64,000 nucleotides of DNA, from assembly GCA_964538375.1 (NCBI GenBank), contig CAZIFQ010000009.1, positions 1 to 64,000 on the forward strand, in the 5' to 3' direction. Each line of letters starts with the position of its first letter. Position 1 is the first letter of the stretch. A program made the position numbers and the translations under genes. Positions 34,388 to 44,001 of this stretch are shown piece after piece. The notes below the pieces were generated by a model that did no database searches, was not told where the DNA came from, and saw only the letters and a program-made list of their open reading frames with translations. The DNA comes from JAUUZQ01 sp964538375 (GTDB lineage Bacteria; Bacteroidota; Bacteroidia; Bacteroidales; GCA-2748055).

Positions 34388-37300
34388 ATGCATATTAAAA
34401 AACTAACTATTTTTCTGTTCGCTGTCACTTTACTGACAACTTCAAATACCGATGCGCAGATGCTAATAAATGAAGCATCGAGTCGAAATTACACCCAGGT
34501 TTATGATGAAGATGGGGAGTACAAGGATTGGATAGAGCTGTACAATAGCTCAAGTGTATTGGAAGATTTAGGCGGATATTCACTCACTGACGACCCTGAG
34601 ATAATTGATAAATGGAAACTTCCAGGCATAAGTCTCGATCCAAATTCACACCTCCTGATATTTGCCTCGGGCAAGGACAAAAACGCCTATATCGAGGAAA
34701 ATAATTGGGAATCTCCCGTACTACCCTCTGACGATTTTCATTGGATCGTACCCGGTGCAGGAACACCTACCAACTGGAATACTGTGGATTATGATGCAAG
34801 CGGATGGGCAAGCGGACAGGCTGGTTTTGGATATGGTGATGGGGATGATAATACAGAAGTGCCTCAAACAACAGCAGCAATCTATCTCAGGAAGATTTTT
34901 ACGGTTCCAAACAAATCCGCTATTCTAAACGCTATTTGTAACATCGACTATGATGATGGTTTTGTCGCGTATATTAATGGCATTGAAATTTGCAGAGGCA
35001 ACATTTCAGGCACTCCAACGTGGGACAGTTATTCTTCTGCTTTGCGGGAGGCAACTATGTATAGCGGGGGAAGTCCTGAGGCATTTCTAATTGATATGGG
35101 TCTCCTGTCCATGGCTTTGCACGAGGGAGAAGAAAATGTCTTTGCCGTTGAGGTTCACAATATAAGCAGTACCTCTTCGGACCTCTCCTTAATTCCCTAC
35201 CTCTCCTTTGCAGTTGAGGAAGGTTATTCCTTCTATCCTGCTGCCCCTTCATGGATTACCAACAGTCAGAATGAAAGACTTCATACCAACTTTAAGCTGG
35301 ACTCTAAAGGCGAATCAGTATACCTTTATGATGCTTCAGGCCTACTGGCTGATTCTCTCCTGGTATTCCGGACGGACCTCAACTATTCAGTGGGAAGAGA
35401 AACAGATGGTTCAAACAAGGTGGCCATCTTCATGGAAGCAACTCCCGGAGCCAGTAATAACTCTTCTACTCCATATCTTAACGGTTATGAACCTATCCCA
35501 CTATTTAGTCAATTAGCAGGTTTTTATGATGGCAATATTGACGTAAGTATTGAAACCATTTCAACAACTGCTACAATAAAGTATACCACGAATGGAGATG
35601 AACCAACTACCAGCTCATCCATATTTACAGGGACACCTCTACACATTACAAAATCAACTGTGCTGAGGGCAAAATGCTTCAGTACAATTAATAAATTACC
35701 AGGAATAACAGCATCGACAAGTTATTTTATTAACGAAGAATACTCCTTGCCTGTCTTATCAGTAATAACAGATAATTCGAACCTTTATGGGGGATCAGGT
35801 ATATTCAGCAACACCTACGAATTGTGGAATAAACCATGTTATGTAGAATATTTCGATACATTAAAAAATCTTGCCTTTCGCCAGGAAACGGGAATACAGG
35901 TAGATGGTGGAGCAGGTGGAAGCAGGACCCAACCCCAAACCTCTTTCCGCATTGAACCAGGTCACAGTGTGTTTGGAGCCGGTAACCTGAACTATAAACT
36001 TATACCGGACAGACCGGAACGCTATGACTATTCCTCATTCTATGTAAGAAATGGAAGCAACCAGTACCTTATTTTACCCTATAAAGATGGAGCTGAAGTT
36101 AAAGCAATGGGGGAAAACACTTTTACATATTACGTAGCATATCGTCCTATTGCGGTACATATAAATGGTGGCTTTTATGGTATTTATGAATTGAGGGAGA
36201 AGATGAATGACAATTACCTGGAGGCCAATTATGGCATGGATATCGATTCACTTGATATGATCGGTGTGAGCTATTTTAAAGGATGGACCCTGCAGGCCAT
36301 TCGAGGATCGGTTGACGGATTCTATACTGATATGGACTACTTCCTGGGCCTAAACACCTCCTCTTCTACCTATCTGAAAGATGTTGACAAAGTCCTGGAC
36401 CTGGACAACTACACAGATTACATAATTGGTGAAATGTGGATTGGAAACAACGACTGGCCAGGTAATAATATTAAAACCTGGCGCTGTAAATCCACGAATT
36501 ACAGGTGGCAATTCGGACTTCTTGACCTGGAATGGGCCCTGAGACCACATGAATGGACCACCTCTTCCTTCGATGCCATACAATATGTGAAAAACATAGG
36601 GATGAGTCAAATATATTCTGGAATCTGGTATAGGATGATGGACAATGAAGCGTATAAGTATAAATTCATCAATCGCTTTGCAGACCTTATGAATACCAAC
36701 TACTCCTTTTCTGTTCTTGGAAAAATGGAACAGGAAATATACGATGAGGTAGTTGTTGAGATGCCCCTGGAATATGAGCGCTGGGGAACTTCAGATATAG
36801 ATGGACAGATGAATGCCTATGAAGCGAATCACAACACCTTCAGATCAGAATTATCAAAAAGATCAGCATATGTAAAAACAGACCTGAGAGAACACTATGA
36901 CCTGGAGAGAGTAAGCTCCGTGCTGCTGGATGTTAATCCACCGGAGGCAGGAAGGATTAAGATCAGCACCATTATTCCCGAACTCTATCCATGGTCAGGA
37001 TTCTATTTTAGTGACGTGCCAATTAAGGTAGAAGCCATCGCCTATCCGGGATACAAATTCAGCGAATGGGACGTCAATACATATATCAATGATATTTCAG
37101 TGCGTGATTTTACTTTTGAAATACTTAATAGCCAACCCAACTTTGTGGCAAATTTTGAAGCTGGAGACAATGAGTTCACCGGGGTAACTATCACTGAAAT
37201 AAATTACAAAAATGGCGAATACCTGAACACAACAGACTGGTTTGAGTTACAAAATTCAACATCCTCTGAACTGAACCTGGATGGATGGTACTTTACCGAC

Positions 37301-37963
37301 AATGACACAGCGCATAAGTACTTTTTTGAGCCGATAAGTATCCCTGCAGAAGAACGACTCGTTGTCGTAGAAAGCAAAATGATTTTTCAATTGCTCTATC
37401 CGGAAGTAACAAATTTCACAGGTGGCTTTTTATTCGGACTGGACTCATATGCTGATGAAATTAATCTCTATAATTCAGCAGATCAACTTGTCGTTTCGGT
37501 GAGCTATTCAAACGCTTATCCCTGGCCCTTAAGCAACAACACAGAAGGAAGAAGCATTGAGTTGATTGATCCGCAAAAAGACCTGGATGATCCTTATAAC
37601 TGGGTGGCAGGCTGTCCAATGGGAACTCCGGGAGGTGCATTTAAGAAATGTGCCATGGGAGGTAGAACAGCTATCGAAGAAGAAATATCTATCGTCAATG
37701 ATCTTCATTCGCTGAGAGCATATCCAAACCCGGCTAATGAACTCGTGAATCTCGAATTCTACCTAAGCTATCCAGTCGAACAGGCAAATATTAAAGTTTA
37801 TAGTATTCAAGGTATGCTGATTAAATCAGAACCAACCGGAGCCCTGTCAACAGGTACACAAGTCATCCCTCTGAACCTATCAGATATCAGTACAAATCAA
37901 ATGCTTTTTGTGCTTGTTACAGGACCAGGTTTCAGGGAGACTGTAAAGATTATCAAAGAGTAA
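34388..37963 (+). CDS. T9SS-secreted CotH-kinase/lamin-tail protein
   Basis: A 1191-residue exported protein. In order: signal peptide (to about 23); lamin-tail domain (INEASSRNYTQVYDEDGEYK ... DWIELYN); a jelly-roll-like region (about 120-275, DYDDGFVAYINGIEI); a chitobiase C-terminal-like module (about 378-450, TATIKYTTNGDEPTTSSS); a CotH-type domain (about 455-840, RNGSNQYLI, HINGGFYGIYELREKMNDNY, FGLLDLEWAL); a second lamin-tail domain (about 935-1085); and a T9SS sorting domain (YPNPANELVNLEFYL to the end). CotH proteins of spores phosphorylate coat proteins; secreted bacterial versions are frequent but unstudied, and kinase activity here is inference. Monocistronic, followed by a 13-bp inverted repeat. 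Confidence 0.92.
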   Translation: MHIKKLTIFLFAVTLLTTSNTDAQMLINEASSRNYTQVYDEDGEYKDWIELYNSSSVLEDLGGYSLTDDPEIIDKWKLPGISLDPNSHLLIFASGKDKNAYIEENNWESPVLPSDDFHWIVPGAGTPTNWNTVDYDASGWASGQAGFGYGDGDDNTEVPQTTAAIYLRKIFTVPNKSAILNAICNIDYDDGFVAYINGIEICRGNISGTPTWDSYSSALREATMYSGGSPEAFLIDMGLLSMALHEGEENVFAVEVHNISSTSSDLSLIPYLSFAVEEGYSFYPAAPSWITNSQNERLHTNFKLDSKGESVYLYDASGLLADSLLVFRTDLNYSVGRETDGSNKVAIFMEATPGASNNSSTPYLNGYEPIPLFSQLAGFYDGNIDVSIETISTTATIKYTTNGDEPTTSSSIFTGTPLHITKSTVLRAKCFSTINKLPGITASTSYFINEEYSLPVLSVITDNSNLYGGSGIFSNTYELWNKPCYVEYFDTLKNLAFRQETGIQVDGGAGGSRTQPQTSFRIEPGHSVFGAGNLNYKLIPDRPERYDYSSFYVRNGSNQYLILPYKDGAEVKAMGENTFTYYVAYRPIAVHINGGFYGIYELREKMNDNYLEANYGMDIDSLDMIGVSYFKGWTLQAIRGSVDGFYTDMDYFLGLNTSSSTYLKDVDKVLDLDNYTDYIIGEMWIGNNDWPGNNIKTWRCKSTNYRWQFGLLDLEWALRPHEWTTSSFDAIQYVKNIGMSQIYSGIWYRMMDNEAYKYKFINRFADLMNTNYSFSVLGKMEQEIYDEVVVEMPLEYERWGTSDIDGQMNAYEANHNTFRSELSKRSAYVKTDLREHYDLERVSSVLLDVNPPEAGRIKISTIIPELYPWSGFYFSDVPIKVEAIAYPGYKFSEWDVNTYINDISVRDFTFEILNSQPNFVANFEAGDNEFTGVTITEINYKNGEYLNTTDWFELQNSTSSELNLDGWYFTDNDTAHKYFFEPISIPAEERLVVVESKMIFQLLYPEVTNFTGGFLFGLDSYADEINLYNSADQLVVSVSYSNAYPWPLSNNTEGRSIELIDPQKDLDDPYNWVAGCPMGTPGGAFKKCAMGGRTAIEEEISIVNDLHSLRAYPNPANELVNLEFYLSYPVEQANIKVYSIQGMLIKSEPTGALSTGTQVIPLNLSDISTNQMLFVLVTGPGFRETVKIIKE

Positions 37964-38003
37964 CTTTTTCTATCTCTTTTAATTTTAATTATTTAAAGCG
38001 TGT

Positions 38004-38041
38004 AATATACGTATATATATACGTGTTTATATACGTATATT
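38004..38041. repeat. 13-bp perfect AT-rich inverted repeat between convergent genes
   Basis: AATATACGTATAT (38004-38016) and ATATACGTATATT (38029-38041) flank a 12-nt loop that itself contains ATACGT. It begins 40 nt after the CotH gene stop. It may act as a weak transcription terminator or cruciform. Confidence 0.6.
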
Positions 38042-38112
38042 TAATTTAACGCATACTATTTCTTCCCCATTCATCCGATAATTTAATAAATCAATACATT
38101 AAGGTATATGCA

Positions 38113-38155
38113 GAGACGCGATTTATCGCGTCTCAATATCAAACCATCGCGTCTC
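38113..38155. repeat. Dispersed palindromic repeat, family A, copy 2 plus half copy
   Basis: A perfect 22-nt palindrome with core GACGCGATTTATCGCGTC at 38113-38134, followed 11 nt later by a half unit ATCGCGTCTC (38146-38155). It abuts the 3' end of the GNAT-like gene. Confidence 0.75.
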
Positions 38156-38157
38156 AG

Positions 38158-38769
38158 CTACCCCTTCACTTCCTTCTTCAAAAACCAAACTGGAACATTA
38201 CTGGTTTTATCAAAGATTTCATCATATACCTCAAATCCAACATAACGGTATAATTTGAGCAATTTCTCAACCGTAGTTTCGATGAGAACTGGAATTCCTG
38301 ATTCTTCAGAGAGATCGTTCAAATGATCCCTGATTTCAGCTAATCCCCTTATGCTTGTCCGGGTGGGATCGCTACCAAGAATCCAAACATAGATATAATC
38401 AGGAATATCAAGCCGGTGGCTTTCAACAAGCTTCTCTCGTTCAAGCGTAGAAAAAACTTTGCTTACCCTGACCGTTCTTAGAAACATACTCAGGTAATTC
38501 ATCCAGTCGCGAAAAGATCTTTTGAATTCAGACTTCTTCCAGTATAAAATCGCTGTAGATTTATCCTTAGAAAGATATATACCATTGAATTTACTACATA
38601 GATCATAGCCATAGGCCGACATTATCTTAAGTCGCTTCTCAGTTTTCCCTTTCCTGAGGATGGCTTGCATACGATCACTCTCCGCAAATGCACCTGCCAA
38701 AATCTCCTTTAAAATCTCCTTGTCAGTTTTTCCCACCTTCTTTTGATTTTTTAAAAATTGAAAGCCCAA
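38158..38769 (-). CDS. GNAT-like N-acetyltransferase
   Basis: A 203-residue cytosolic protein with the look of a GNAT acyltransferase. It has an N-terminal helix pair, a central strand ending in IYVWILGSDPTRTSIRGLAE (about 124-143), where a segment R-T-S-I-R-G-L takes the place of the acetyl-CoA pyrophosphate loop, and the C-terminal IPVLIETTVEKLLKLYRYVG followed by FEVYDEI, a typical last GNAT helix and strand. The acetyl acceptor is unknown. No secretion signal. It stands alone on the minus strand, with the family A palindrome directly at its 3' end. Confidence 0.72.
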   Translation of the reverse strand: MGFQFLKNQKKVGKTDKEILKEILAGAFAESDRMQAILRKGKTEKRLKIMSAYGYDLCSKFNGIYLSKDKSTAILYWKKSEFKRSFRDWMNYLSMFLRTVRVSKVFSTLEREKLVESHRLDIPDYIYVWILGSDPTRTSIRGLAEIRDHLNDLSEESGIPVLIETTVEKLLKLYRYVGFEVYDEIFDKTSNVPVWFLKKEVKG

Positions 38770-38814
38770 TATAGCACTTTTTATTTTTTGCTAAATCTAA
38801 AGATTTCGTCGTGC

Positions 38815-39009
38815 CTAGTTCCTGGTCTTTGGAAATATTCTTTTCCTGGCAAAAAATACGATCCAAATTACCAGTGAACCCACAATAGTATATAATATTG
38901 CTTCATCATTGCCAACCCGCTCTTTAGCAGCAGGATAAAACAGCACCACAAATATAGCAGTCAGAAAGATGGTAAGAAGAAGCCAGAAACTACTGTTTGA
39001 TTTTTTCAT
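38815..39009 (-). CDS. Small two-helix membrane protein
   Basis: A 64-residue frame with two clear membrane helices (about 8-26 and 38-53) separated by a charged loop (AAKERVGNDEAI), and basic ends (MKKSNSS and ARKRIFPKTRN). The order and charge distribution follow the positive-inside rule for a hairpin with both ends in the cytosol, supporting a real gene. No family is recognised. It lies between the GNAT-like gene and the S1/P1 nuclease gene on the same strand, 45 nt upstream of the GNAT-like start. Confidence 0.55.
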   Translation of the reverse strand: MKKSNSSFWLLLTIFLTAIFVVLFYPAAKERVGNDEAILYTIVGSLVIWIVFFARKRIFPKTRN

Positions 39010-39083
39010 GGGAGAGTCTTTAATAATAAGACAATTGAAACAACAAAGCAGTTCTATACGGGCGCTAATCTCTAAAATATGAA

Positions 39084-40451
39084 TTATTTCCGAAGTACTC
39101 TCCTTGAAAAAACATCCTCTCCTGTTTCAAATCTTAGGATATAGATGCCCGGTGAAATGTCATCGCCTTCCCATATAAGATGATGTTCACCCGGGCTTAA
39201 TTCTCCATTTGCAAGAACAGCTACAATTCTGCCCTGTGTATCAATCACTTTAACAGAGATATTTTCTTCTTTCGCAAGGGTAAATTTAATATTTGAGTGT
39301 TGTACAAAGGGATTGGGATATACTGAAAGCCCATCTAAAGTGAAGAGAGGAACATTCACACCCGTAAGAGAGAAGATGTCCGGACCGGACAATTTACCTG
39401 CATCGTCTCTTGCGTAGACCCAATAGTTTCCATTAGAAAGACCGGCAAGTGGAACTTTCACTTCAATATTTACCGTTGCACTTATGGAATCGAGGCATAC
39501 CGAACGTATATCAGCAAGGTTCTTTTCTGTATCCTCCGGTACCAGGTAAACAACTCCTGAAGTACCATATGTTACACCAACATAATCTGGGAGATAGGAT
39601 TCGTTTTCTGAAATATAGAATGCCGGACCGTTGATTTCTGGCTTGCCTGCTTCTCTCCATGCATTATAGAGCAAATTCGCAAAAGCATGTGAAGCTCCAC
39701 GGAAAAGCTCTACCGTAAAATCTTCAGTCTCGTACCACAAGGTCTCATAGTAAGTTGAATTATATGAGCCATCACTTTCTTCCCTGGCCACATTATCTGC
39801 CTCCAGAATGGGCTCCATGTACTCGTAATTCTTGTAGATATAGCTGAAGATGTACATTATGATATCTTCAATGTCTTCAACCGGTGAACCATCATAGCTT
39901 ATTTCATGCTGGTATTCACCTATCATATCAGATTCATACCGGCTATGAATATCGTAATTATCGGAATACTGTCCATTGTAATTCCTTGTGAGATGCAAGG
40001 GCATAAAGCCATCACCCACATAATGGCCCAGGTCTGCAGCAGCCACTTTAGCATCCTCCCACTCTCCATGTTTCATGCTCTCCACTATACAATTGTATGT
40101 ATTTAAAGTTGCCCAGGGCAGGTAACCGTTATCGTCAACAAAATCCTCGCTATGCGCATTGATACAGGAATCCAGTGTAGATGGGATTCTTCCTTTTGAA
40201 AGAAATTCGGCATAGTTGTCAAGATCTATGTAGTGTTTCGCTCCCTCCGACGGATCACTATATCTCCTTTTGTCGGCATCTGAAGCATGTGAAACTAAAA
40301 ACGGTACCCAATCCTCAAACTGCTCCATCTCTTCTGTAAAAGAGAGTTCAATATTCAGGCTTATCTTTTGATGTCCGACCCATCCCCATGATGAAAGCAG
40401 CACTGAAAGAGGAAAAATTATCAGTAAAAGGGTGAGTTTTTTTTGCTTCAT
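39084..40451 (-). CDS. T9SS-secreted S1/P1-type nuclease or zinc phospholipase-like protein
   Basis: A predicted 455-residue exported enzyme. I place the start at the ATG at 40451, because it gives a signal peptide whose cleavage exposes Trp (SS/WGWVGHQ), the N-terminal zinc ligand of the S1/P1 nuclease and zinc phospholipase C fold; the frame upstream is open but not signal-like. Further zinc-site motifs are SHASDADKRRY (about 63-73), EGAKHYIDLDNY and DLGHYVGDGFMPLHL. A Pro/Gly-rich beta domain follows, and a T9SS sorting domain ends the protein (LSVYPNPFVQHSN ... SRRVLRK). It would degrade single-stranded nucleic acid or phospholipid outside the cell; sequence alone does not separate these. 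Confidence 0.88.
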   Translation of the reverse strand: MKQKKLTLLLIIFPLSVLLSSWGWVGHQKISLNIELSFTEEMEQFEDWVPFLVSHASDADKRRYSDPSEGAKHYIDLDNYAEFLSKGRIPSTLDSCINAHSEDFVDDNGYLPWATLNTYNCIVESMKHGEWEDAKVAAADLGHYVGDGFMPLHLTRNYNGQYSDNYDIHSRYESDMIGEYQHEISYDGSPVEDIEDIIMYIFSYIYKNYEYMEPILEADNVAREESDGSYNSTYYETLWYETEDFTVELFRGASHAFANLLYNAWREAGKPEINGPAFYISENESYLPDYVGVTYGTSGVVYLVPEDTEKNLADIRSVCLDSISATVNIEVKVPLAGLSNGNYWVYARDDAGKLSGPDIFSLTGVNVPLFTLDGLSVYPNPFVQHSNIKFTLAKEENISVKVIDTQGRIVAVLANGELSPGEHHLIWEGDDISPGIYILRFETGEDVFSRRVLRK

Positions 40452-40691
40452 TGTTATGCTTGTAATTTTGATGTAAATGTAGGTAAATCTTGAGGGAAGA
40501 AAGAAGAAATTTTTTGGAATATGCGAAAGTTTACACAACTTTCAGATTTGATGTACCGGGGGAAAACCAAACCCAATAAACTAAGTTAATATCCTGTTTA
40601 TTTGTTATAAATATAAGCAAATAATATATTTCACTGTGCAAGTCGAAGCTTTAGTGAAGGCTTACTGCTCACTTTTTTCTTTTTTCTTTTT

Positions 40692-40720
40692 CCTTTCGGT
40701 CCCTGAGCGGAGCCGAAGGG
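40692..40720. repeat. Short imperfect hairpin downstream of the S9 peptidase gene
   Basis: CCTTTCGG (40692-40699) pairs with CCGAAGGG (40713-40720) around TCCCTGAGCGGAG. Sequences of this CCCTGAGCGGAG-CGAAGGG type recur as dispersed elements in many Bacteroidota. It lies 6 nt beyond the S9 peptidase stop on the minus strand but lacks a T tract on that strand, so a terminator role is doubtful. Confidence 0.45.
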
Positions 40721-40726
40721 TTCTGC

Positions 40727-42826
40727 TTACTTCAAATACTCATCCAGCCATCCCCTGAACTCTCTTTGCCATAAAATGGCATTCTGTGGTTTGGTTACAA
40801 AGTGTGTCTCTTCGGGGAAGATCAATAACTTACTGGGTACACCAAGTAACTGGGCTGCATTGAATGCCTGCATACTTTGAGTATATGGAATCCTCAGATC
40901 ATATTCCCCTGAAATAATAAGAATGGGAGTATCCCAATTTTGAACTTTCAAATGTGGAGAATAGGAATAATTCACTGGCTTAGGATCTTCCCATGGTGCA
41001 CCACCATTGTCGTGATGTGTGAAGAAAATTTCCTCAGTCTCAGCATACATCGCATCCATATTGTAGATTCCGCAATGTGAAATCAGCGCCTTGAATCTTC
41101 CTTCATGAATTCCAGCCAGGTAAAATACTGAATAACCACCATAACTTGCGCCAATGGCACCGAGACGATCTGCATCGACATAAGGTTCTTTACTAAGCTC
41201 ATCAATAGCGGTCAGGTAATCCTTCATATTTTGTCCGCCATAGTCGCCAGAAATCTGATCGTTCCACGCCTGTCCAAAGGTCGGAAGTCCCCTCCTGTTA
41301 GGTGCCACAACGATATAATCGCCTGCTACCATCATCTGGAAATTCCATCTGAAAGAAAAGAACTGGCTAACTGCGCTTTGCGGACCACCCTGGCAATACA
41401 GAAGTGTTGGATACTTCTTTGTCTCATCAAATCCCGGGGGATATATAACCCAAACCAGCATCTCCTTACCATCTGTTGTTTCTATCCACCTTGACTTTAC
41501 CTCACCCATCTCAATATTGTCATAAATATTCTGATTGACGAAGCTGATCTGCTGCTCTTCTCCATTTTCAGGATTCAGGGTAAAGATCTCTGTTGCCATT
41601 CTCATGGACATTTTTGTAGCAGATATAACACCCTCCGCCATTTCAAATGAAGTATAATCATGCACTCCTTCTGTTAAAGGTGCTATTTCAAGTGAAGCTA
41701 CATCAATACTGTAAATCTGGTACGTTGCGTGATACCCACTGATAAACCAGATAGTGCTATTGTCTTCCGACCAAACCAGGTTGGCAACATTCTGATCGAA
41801 ATCTTTAGTGAGATAGGACTTCGTTCCACTCTCAAGATCCATCACCATCAAGCGATCTTTATCCGCTTCAAATCCAGGCGTTTCCATACTCTGCCATGCC
41901 ATCTTTTTGCCATCAGTAGAGAAAGCAGGATATTTATCATAGCCATCCATTCCATCAGTCAGATTAACTGTTGTTTTACTCTCAAGGTCATACAGATAGA
42001 TATCAGAATCAGTACTGACTGCATACTCAGTAGGTTCCATTTTCTTACATGTGTAGGCCAGCTTTGAACCATCAGCGTTCCAGCTTATCTCTGCCTGGTC
42101 GAAGTAAGCAGATAAAGGTGCATCATAGGGTTCTCCTTCCATGATGTCAATGTCATTTGTCAATCCGCCATCAGCAAGGTCTGCAATAAAAATATGCGAC
42201 CTGGAATCATCTTCCCAGTGGTTCCAATGCCTATACATCAGCTCTTCCATCATCCGTACATTTGCGAGGGGAAGGTCTGGATATTTCTCGTTTGGCGTTT
42301 CTTTATACTTCACATCCTTCAGATAAAAAATCTTCGATCCATTGGGTACATATTCAAAACCATTGATTCCTTCCTCAACAGATGAAACCATTTTCTTTGC
42401 TGAACCGTCGGCATTCATTTCCCACAGCTGAACAGATCCTGAGGCATCTGTTAAATATCCTATAACAGAACCATCACCCTTCCATCTTGCATTGAAAAAT
42501 GAACCATCGGAATTTGTCAGCTTCGTGGCATCGCCACCTGAAGATGGCACAGTATACAAATCTGTAACATTTGCATTGATCGTGTAATCATACCTGGTTA
42601 CGGTATACAGCACTGTGGAACCATCAGGAGAAAGTTTTTGCTCTCCTACCCTGCCAAACTTCCACATGATCTCAGGTGTCAAAACACCGTTTTCAATCTC
42701 TGCTTCAGTCAGTTGACCCGAGAAATCTCCCTCGTTTGCTTTTTCAACATTATCACAGGAAAACAAAGCTGCAACTAATACTAACAAGACTGGTATAGCC
42801 CAGGAATTCAATATCCGACTTTTCAT
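40727..42826 (-). CDS. S9-family serine peptidase lipoprotein (DPP5-like)
   Basis: A 699-residue predicted lipoprotein (lipobox LFSC, Cys24). Residues about 50-430 form a beta-propeller with repeated strand motifs (ISWNADGSKLAYT, AFSTDGKKMAWQS, LVWSEDNSTIWFIS). Residues about 440-699 are an alpha/beta hydrolase with the catalytic triad in GASYGGY (Ser561), GEYDLRIPY (Asp643) and EETHF (His675). Triad spacing and sequence resemble S9C enzymes such as dipeptidyl peptidase 5 of Bacteroidota, which trims di- or short peptides in the periplasm. Together with the M1 aminopeptidase and M49-like enzyme it points to a peptide-scavenging lifestyle. Confidence 0.93.
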   Translation of the reverse strand: MKSRILNSWAIPVLLVLVAALFSCDNVEKANEGDFSGQLTEAEIENGVLTPEIMWKFGRVGEQKLSPDGSTVLYTVTRYDYTINANVTDLYTVPSSGGDATKLTNSDGSFFNARWKGDGSVIGYLTDASGSVQLWEMNADGSAKKMVSSVEEGINGFEYVPNGSKIFYLKDVKYKETPNEKYPDLPLANVRMMEELMYRHWNHWEDDSRSHIFIADLADGGLTNDIDIMEGEPYDAPLSAYFDQAEISWNADGSKLAYTCKKMEPTEYAVSTDSDIYLYDLESKTTVNLTDGMDGYDKYPAFSTDGKKMAWQSMETPGFEADKDRLMVMDLESGTKSYLTKDFDQNVANLVWSEDNSTIWFISGYHATYQIYSIDVASLEIAPLTEGVHDYTSFEMAEGVISATKMSMRMATEIFTLNPENGEEQQISFVNQNIYDNIEMGEVKSRWIETTDGKEMLVWVIYPPGFDETKKYPTLLYCQGGPQSAVSQFFSFRWNFQMMVAGDYIVVAPNRRGLPTFGQAWNDQISGDYGGQNMKDYLTAIDELSKEPYVDADRLGAIGASYGGYSVFYLAGIHEGRFKALISHCGIYNMDAMYAETEEIFFTHHDNGGAPWEDPKPVNYSYSPHLKVQNWDTPILIISGEYDLRIPYTQSMQAFNAAQLLGVPSKLLIFPEETHFVTKPQNAILWQREFRGWLDEYLK

Positions 42827-43020
42827 GATCTGTATAGTTTATATTATTAAGATTCGAAGGTAAATATTTATTCGGAAGAGTGGGAGGGTGAGTTAATGTT
42901 TTTTTGGATGGTATAAAGAAGGGAGAGGGGAGTGAACAGTAAACAGCGCCCAATTCGCTCTTTTTCATATTTACATATTCACATTTTTAGCTATATTGTG
43001 GCAACTAAACTGGATGAAAT

Positions 43021-44001
43021 ATGTATAAACTACTAGAAGGTATTGATTCTATCTCTCTGAATTTCAGTGCTGGTGGACTGCTGTATATGAACATTACGCT
43101 TGCTGCTATCATGTTCGGCGTTGCACTTGAAATCAAGGTGGTAAATTTTAAAACACTATTTAGATATCCGAAATCAGCACTACTGGGCATCTTCTCCCAG
43201 TTCATCCTGTTACCTGCGCTAACATTTTCCCTGGTTCTCCTGCTCAAGCCACCGGCTTCTGTTGCCATGGGAATGATCCTGATTGCTGCTTGTCCGGGAG
43301 GAAATGTTTCTAACTTCATCTCTTCCCTGGCCAAAGCAAATATCGAGCTATCCGTTAGCTTAACTGCTTTTGCCACGCTAATGGCAACACTTATTACTCC
43401 ACTAAACTTTGCCTTTTGGGGAGGACTCTATGTGAAACTAAATTCGGCTGCAATGGGACTGGATCAGCCCCTGGAAATTGGTATCTTACAGACGGCTAAA
43501 ATCGTATTTATATTATTGGGTATTCCTTTGATCTTAGGAATGTTATTTTCCCATTATTTCCCAAAAACAACCAAAAAAATTCTAAAGACCGTAAAAATTT
43601 CGTCCCTTGTTCTTTATGCAACATTTATTTTTGGCGCTTTATTTGCCAACCTGGAACATTTTCCCGGTTATATCTGGCCCATCGCTTTAATGGTGCTCTT
43701 CCTCAATTCACAAACTCTTTTTACTGGTTACCTGGTTGGTACCATCGGACGGGTTCCTATTCGTGACAGGCGAACACTTACTATAGAAACGGGTATACAA
43801 AATTCAGGATTGGCCCTGGCCTTGATTCTCAACGACGAGATTTTGAAGAACTATGGTGGAATGGCCTTCATGGCTGCATGGTGGGGAATCTGGCAAATGT
43901 TGTCAGGTCTGGGCATTGCATGGGGACTTTCTAGAATTAAGGTAATTGAAACCGCCCGGGCAAGCTTTAGAAGAAAACGCAGCCGGGGACTGATTACTTA
44001 A
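43021..44001 (+). CDS. BASS-family (bile acid:Na+ symporter-like) transporter
   Basis: A 326-residue membrane protein with about 9-10 helices. It shows the BASS hallmark region MILIAACPGGNVSNFISSLA (about 95-114) and the matching second crossover segment TIETGIQNSGLALALIL (about 257-273), the two discontinuous helices that bind sodium and substrate. Bacterial members carry organic anions such as pyruvate, pantoate or sulfated compounds; the substrate here is not apparent. The last 8 nt overlap the 3' end of the convergent MG2/plug gene. Confidence 0.92.
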   Translation: MYKLLEGIDSISLNFSAGGLLYMNITLAAIMFGVALEIKVVNFKTLFRYPKSALLGIFSQFILLPALTFSLVLLLKPPASVAMGMILIAACPGGNVSNFISSLAKANIELSVSLTAFATLMATLITPLNFAFWGGLYVKLNSAAMGLDQPLEIGILQTAKIVFILLGIPLILGMLFSHYFPKTTKKILKTVKISSLVLYATFIFGALFANLEHFPGYIWPIALMVLFLNSQTLFTGYLVGTIGRVPIRDRRTLTIETGIQNSGLALALILNDEILKNYGGMAFMAAWWGIWQMLSGLGIAWGLSRIKVIETARASFRRKRSRGLIT

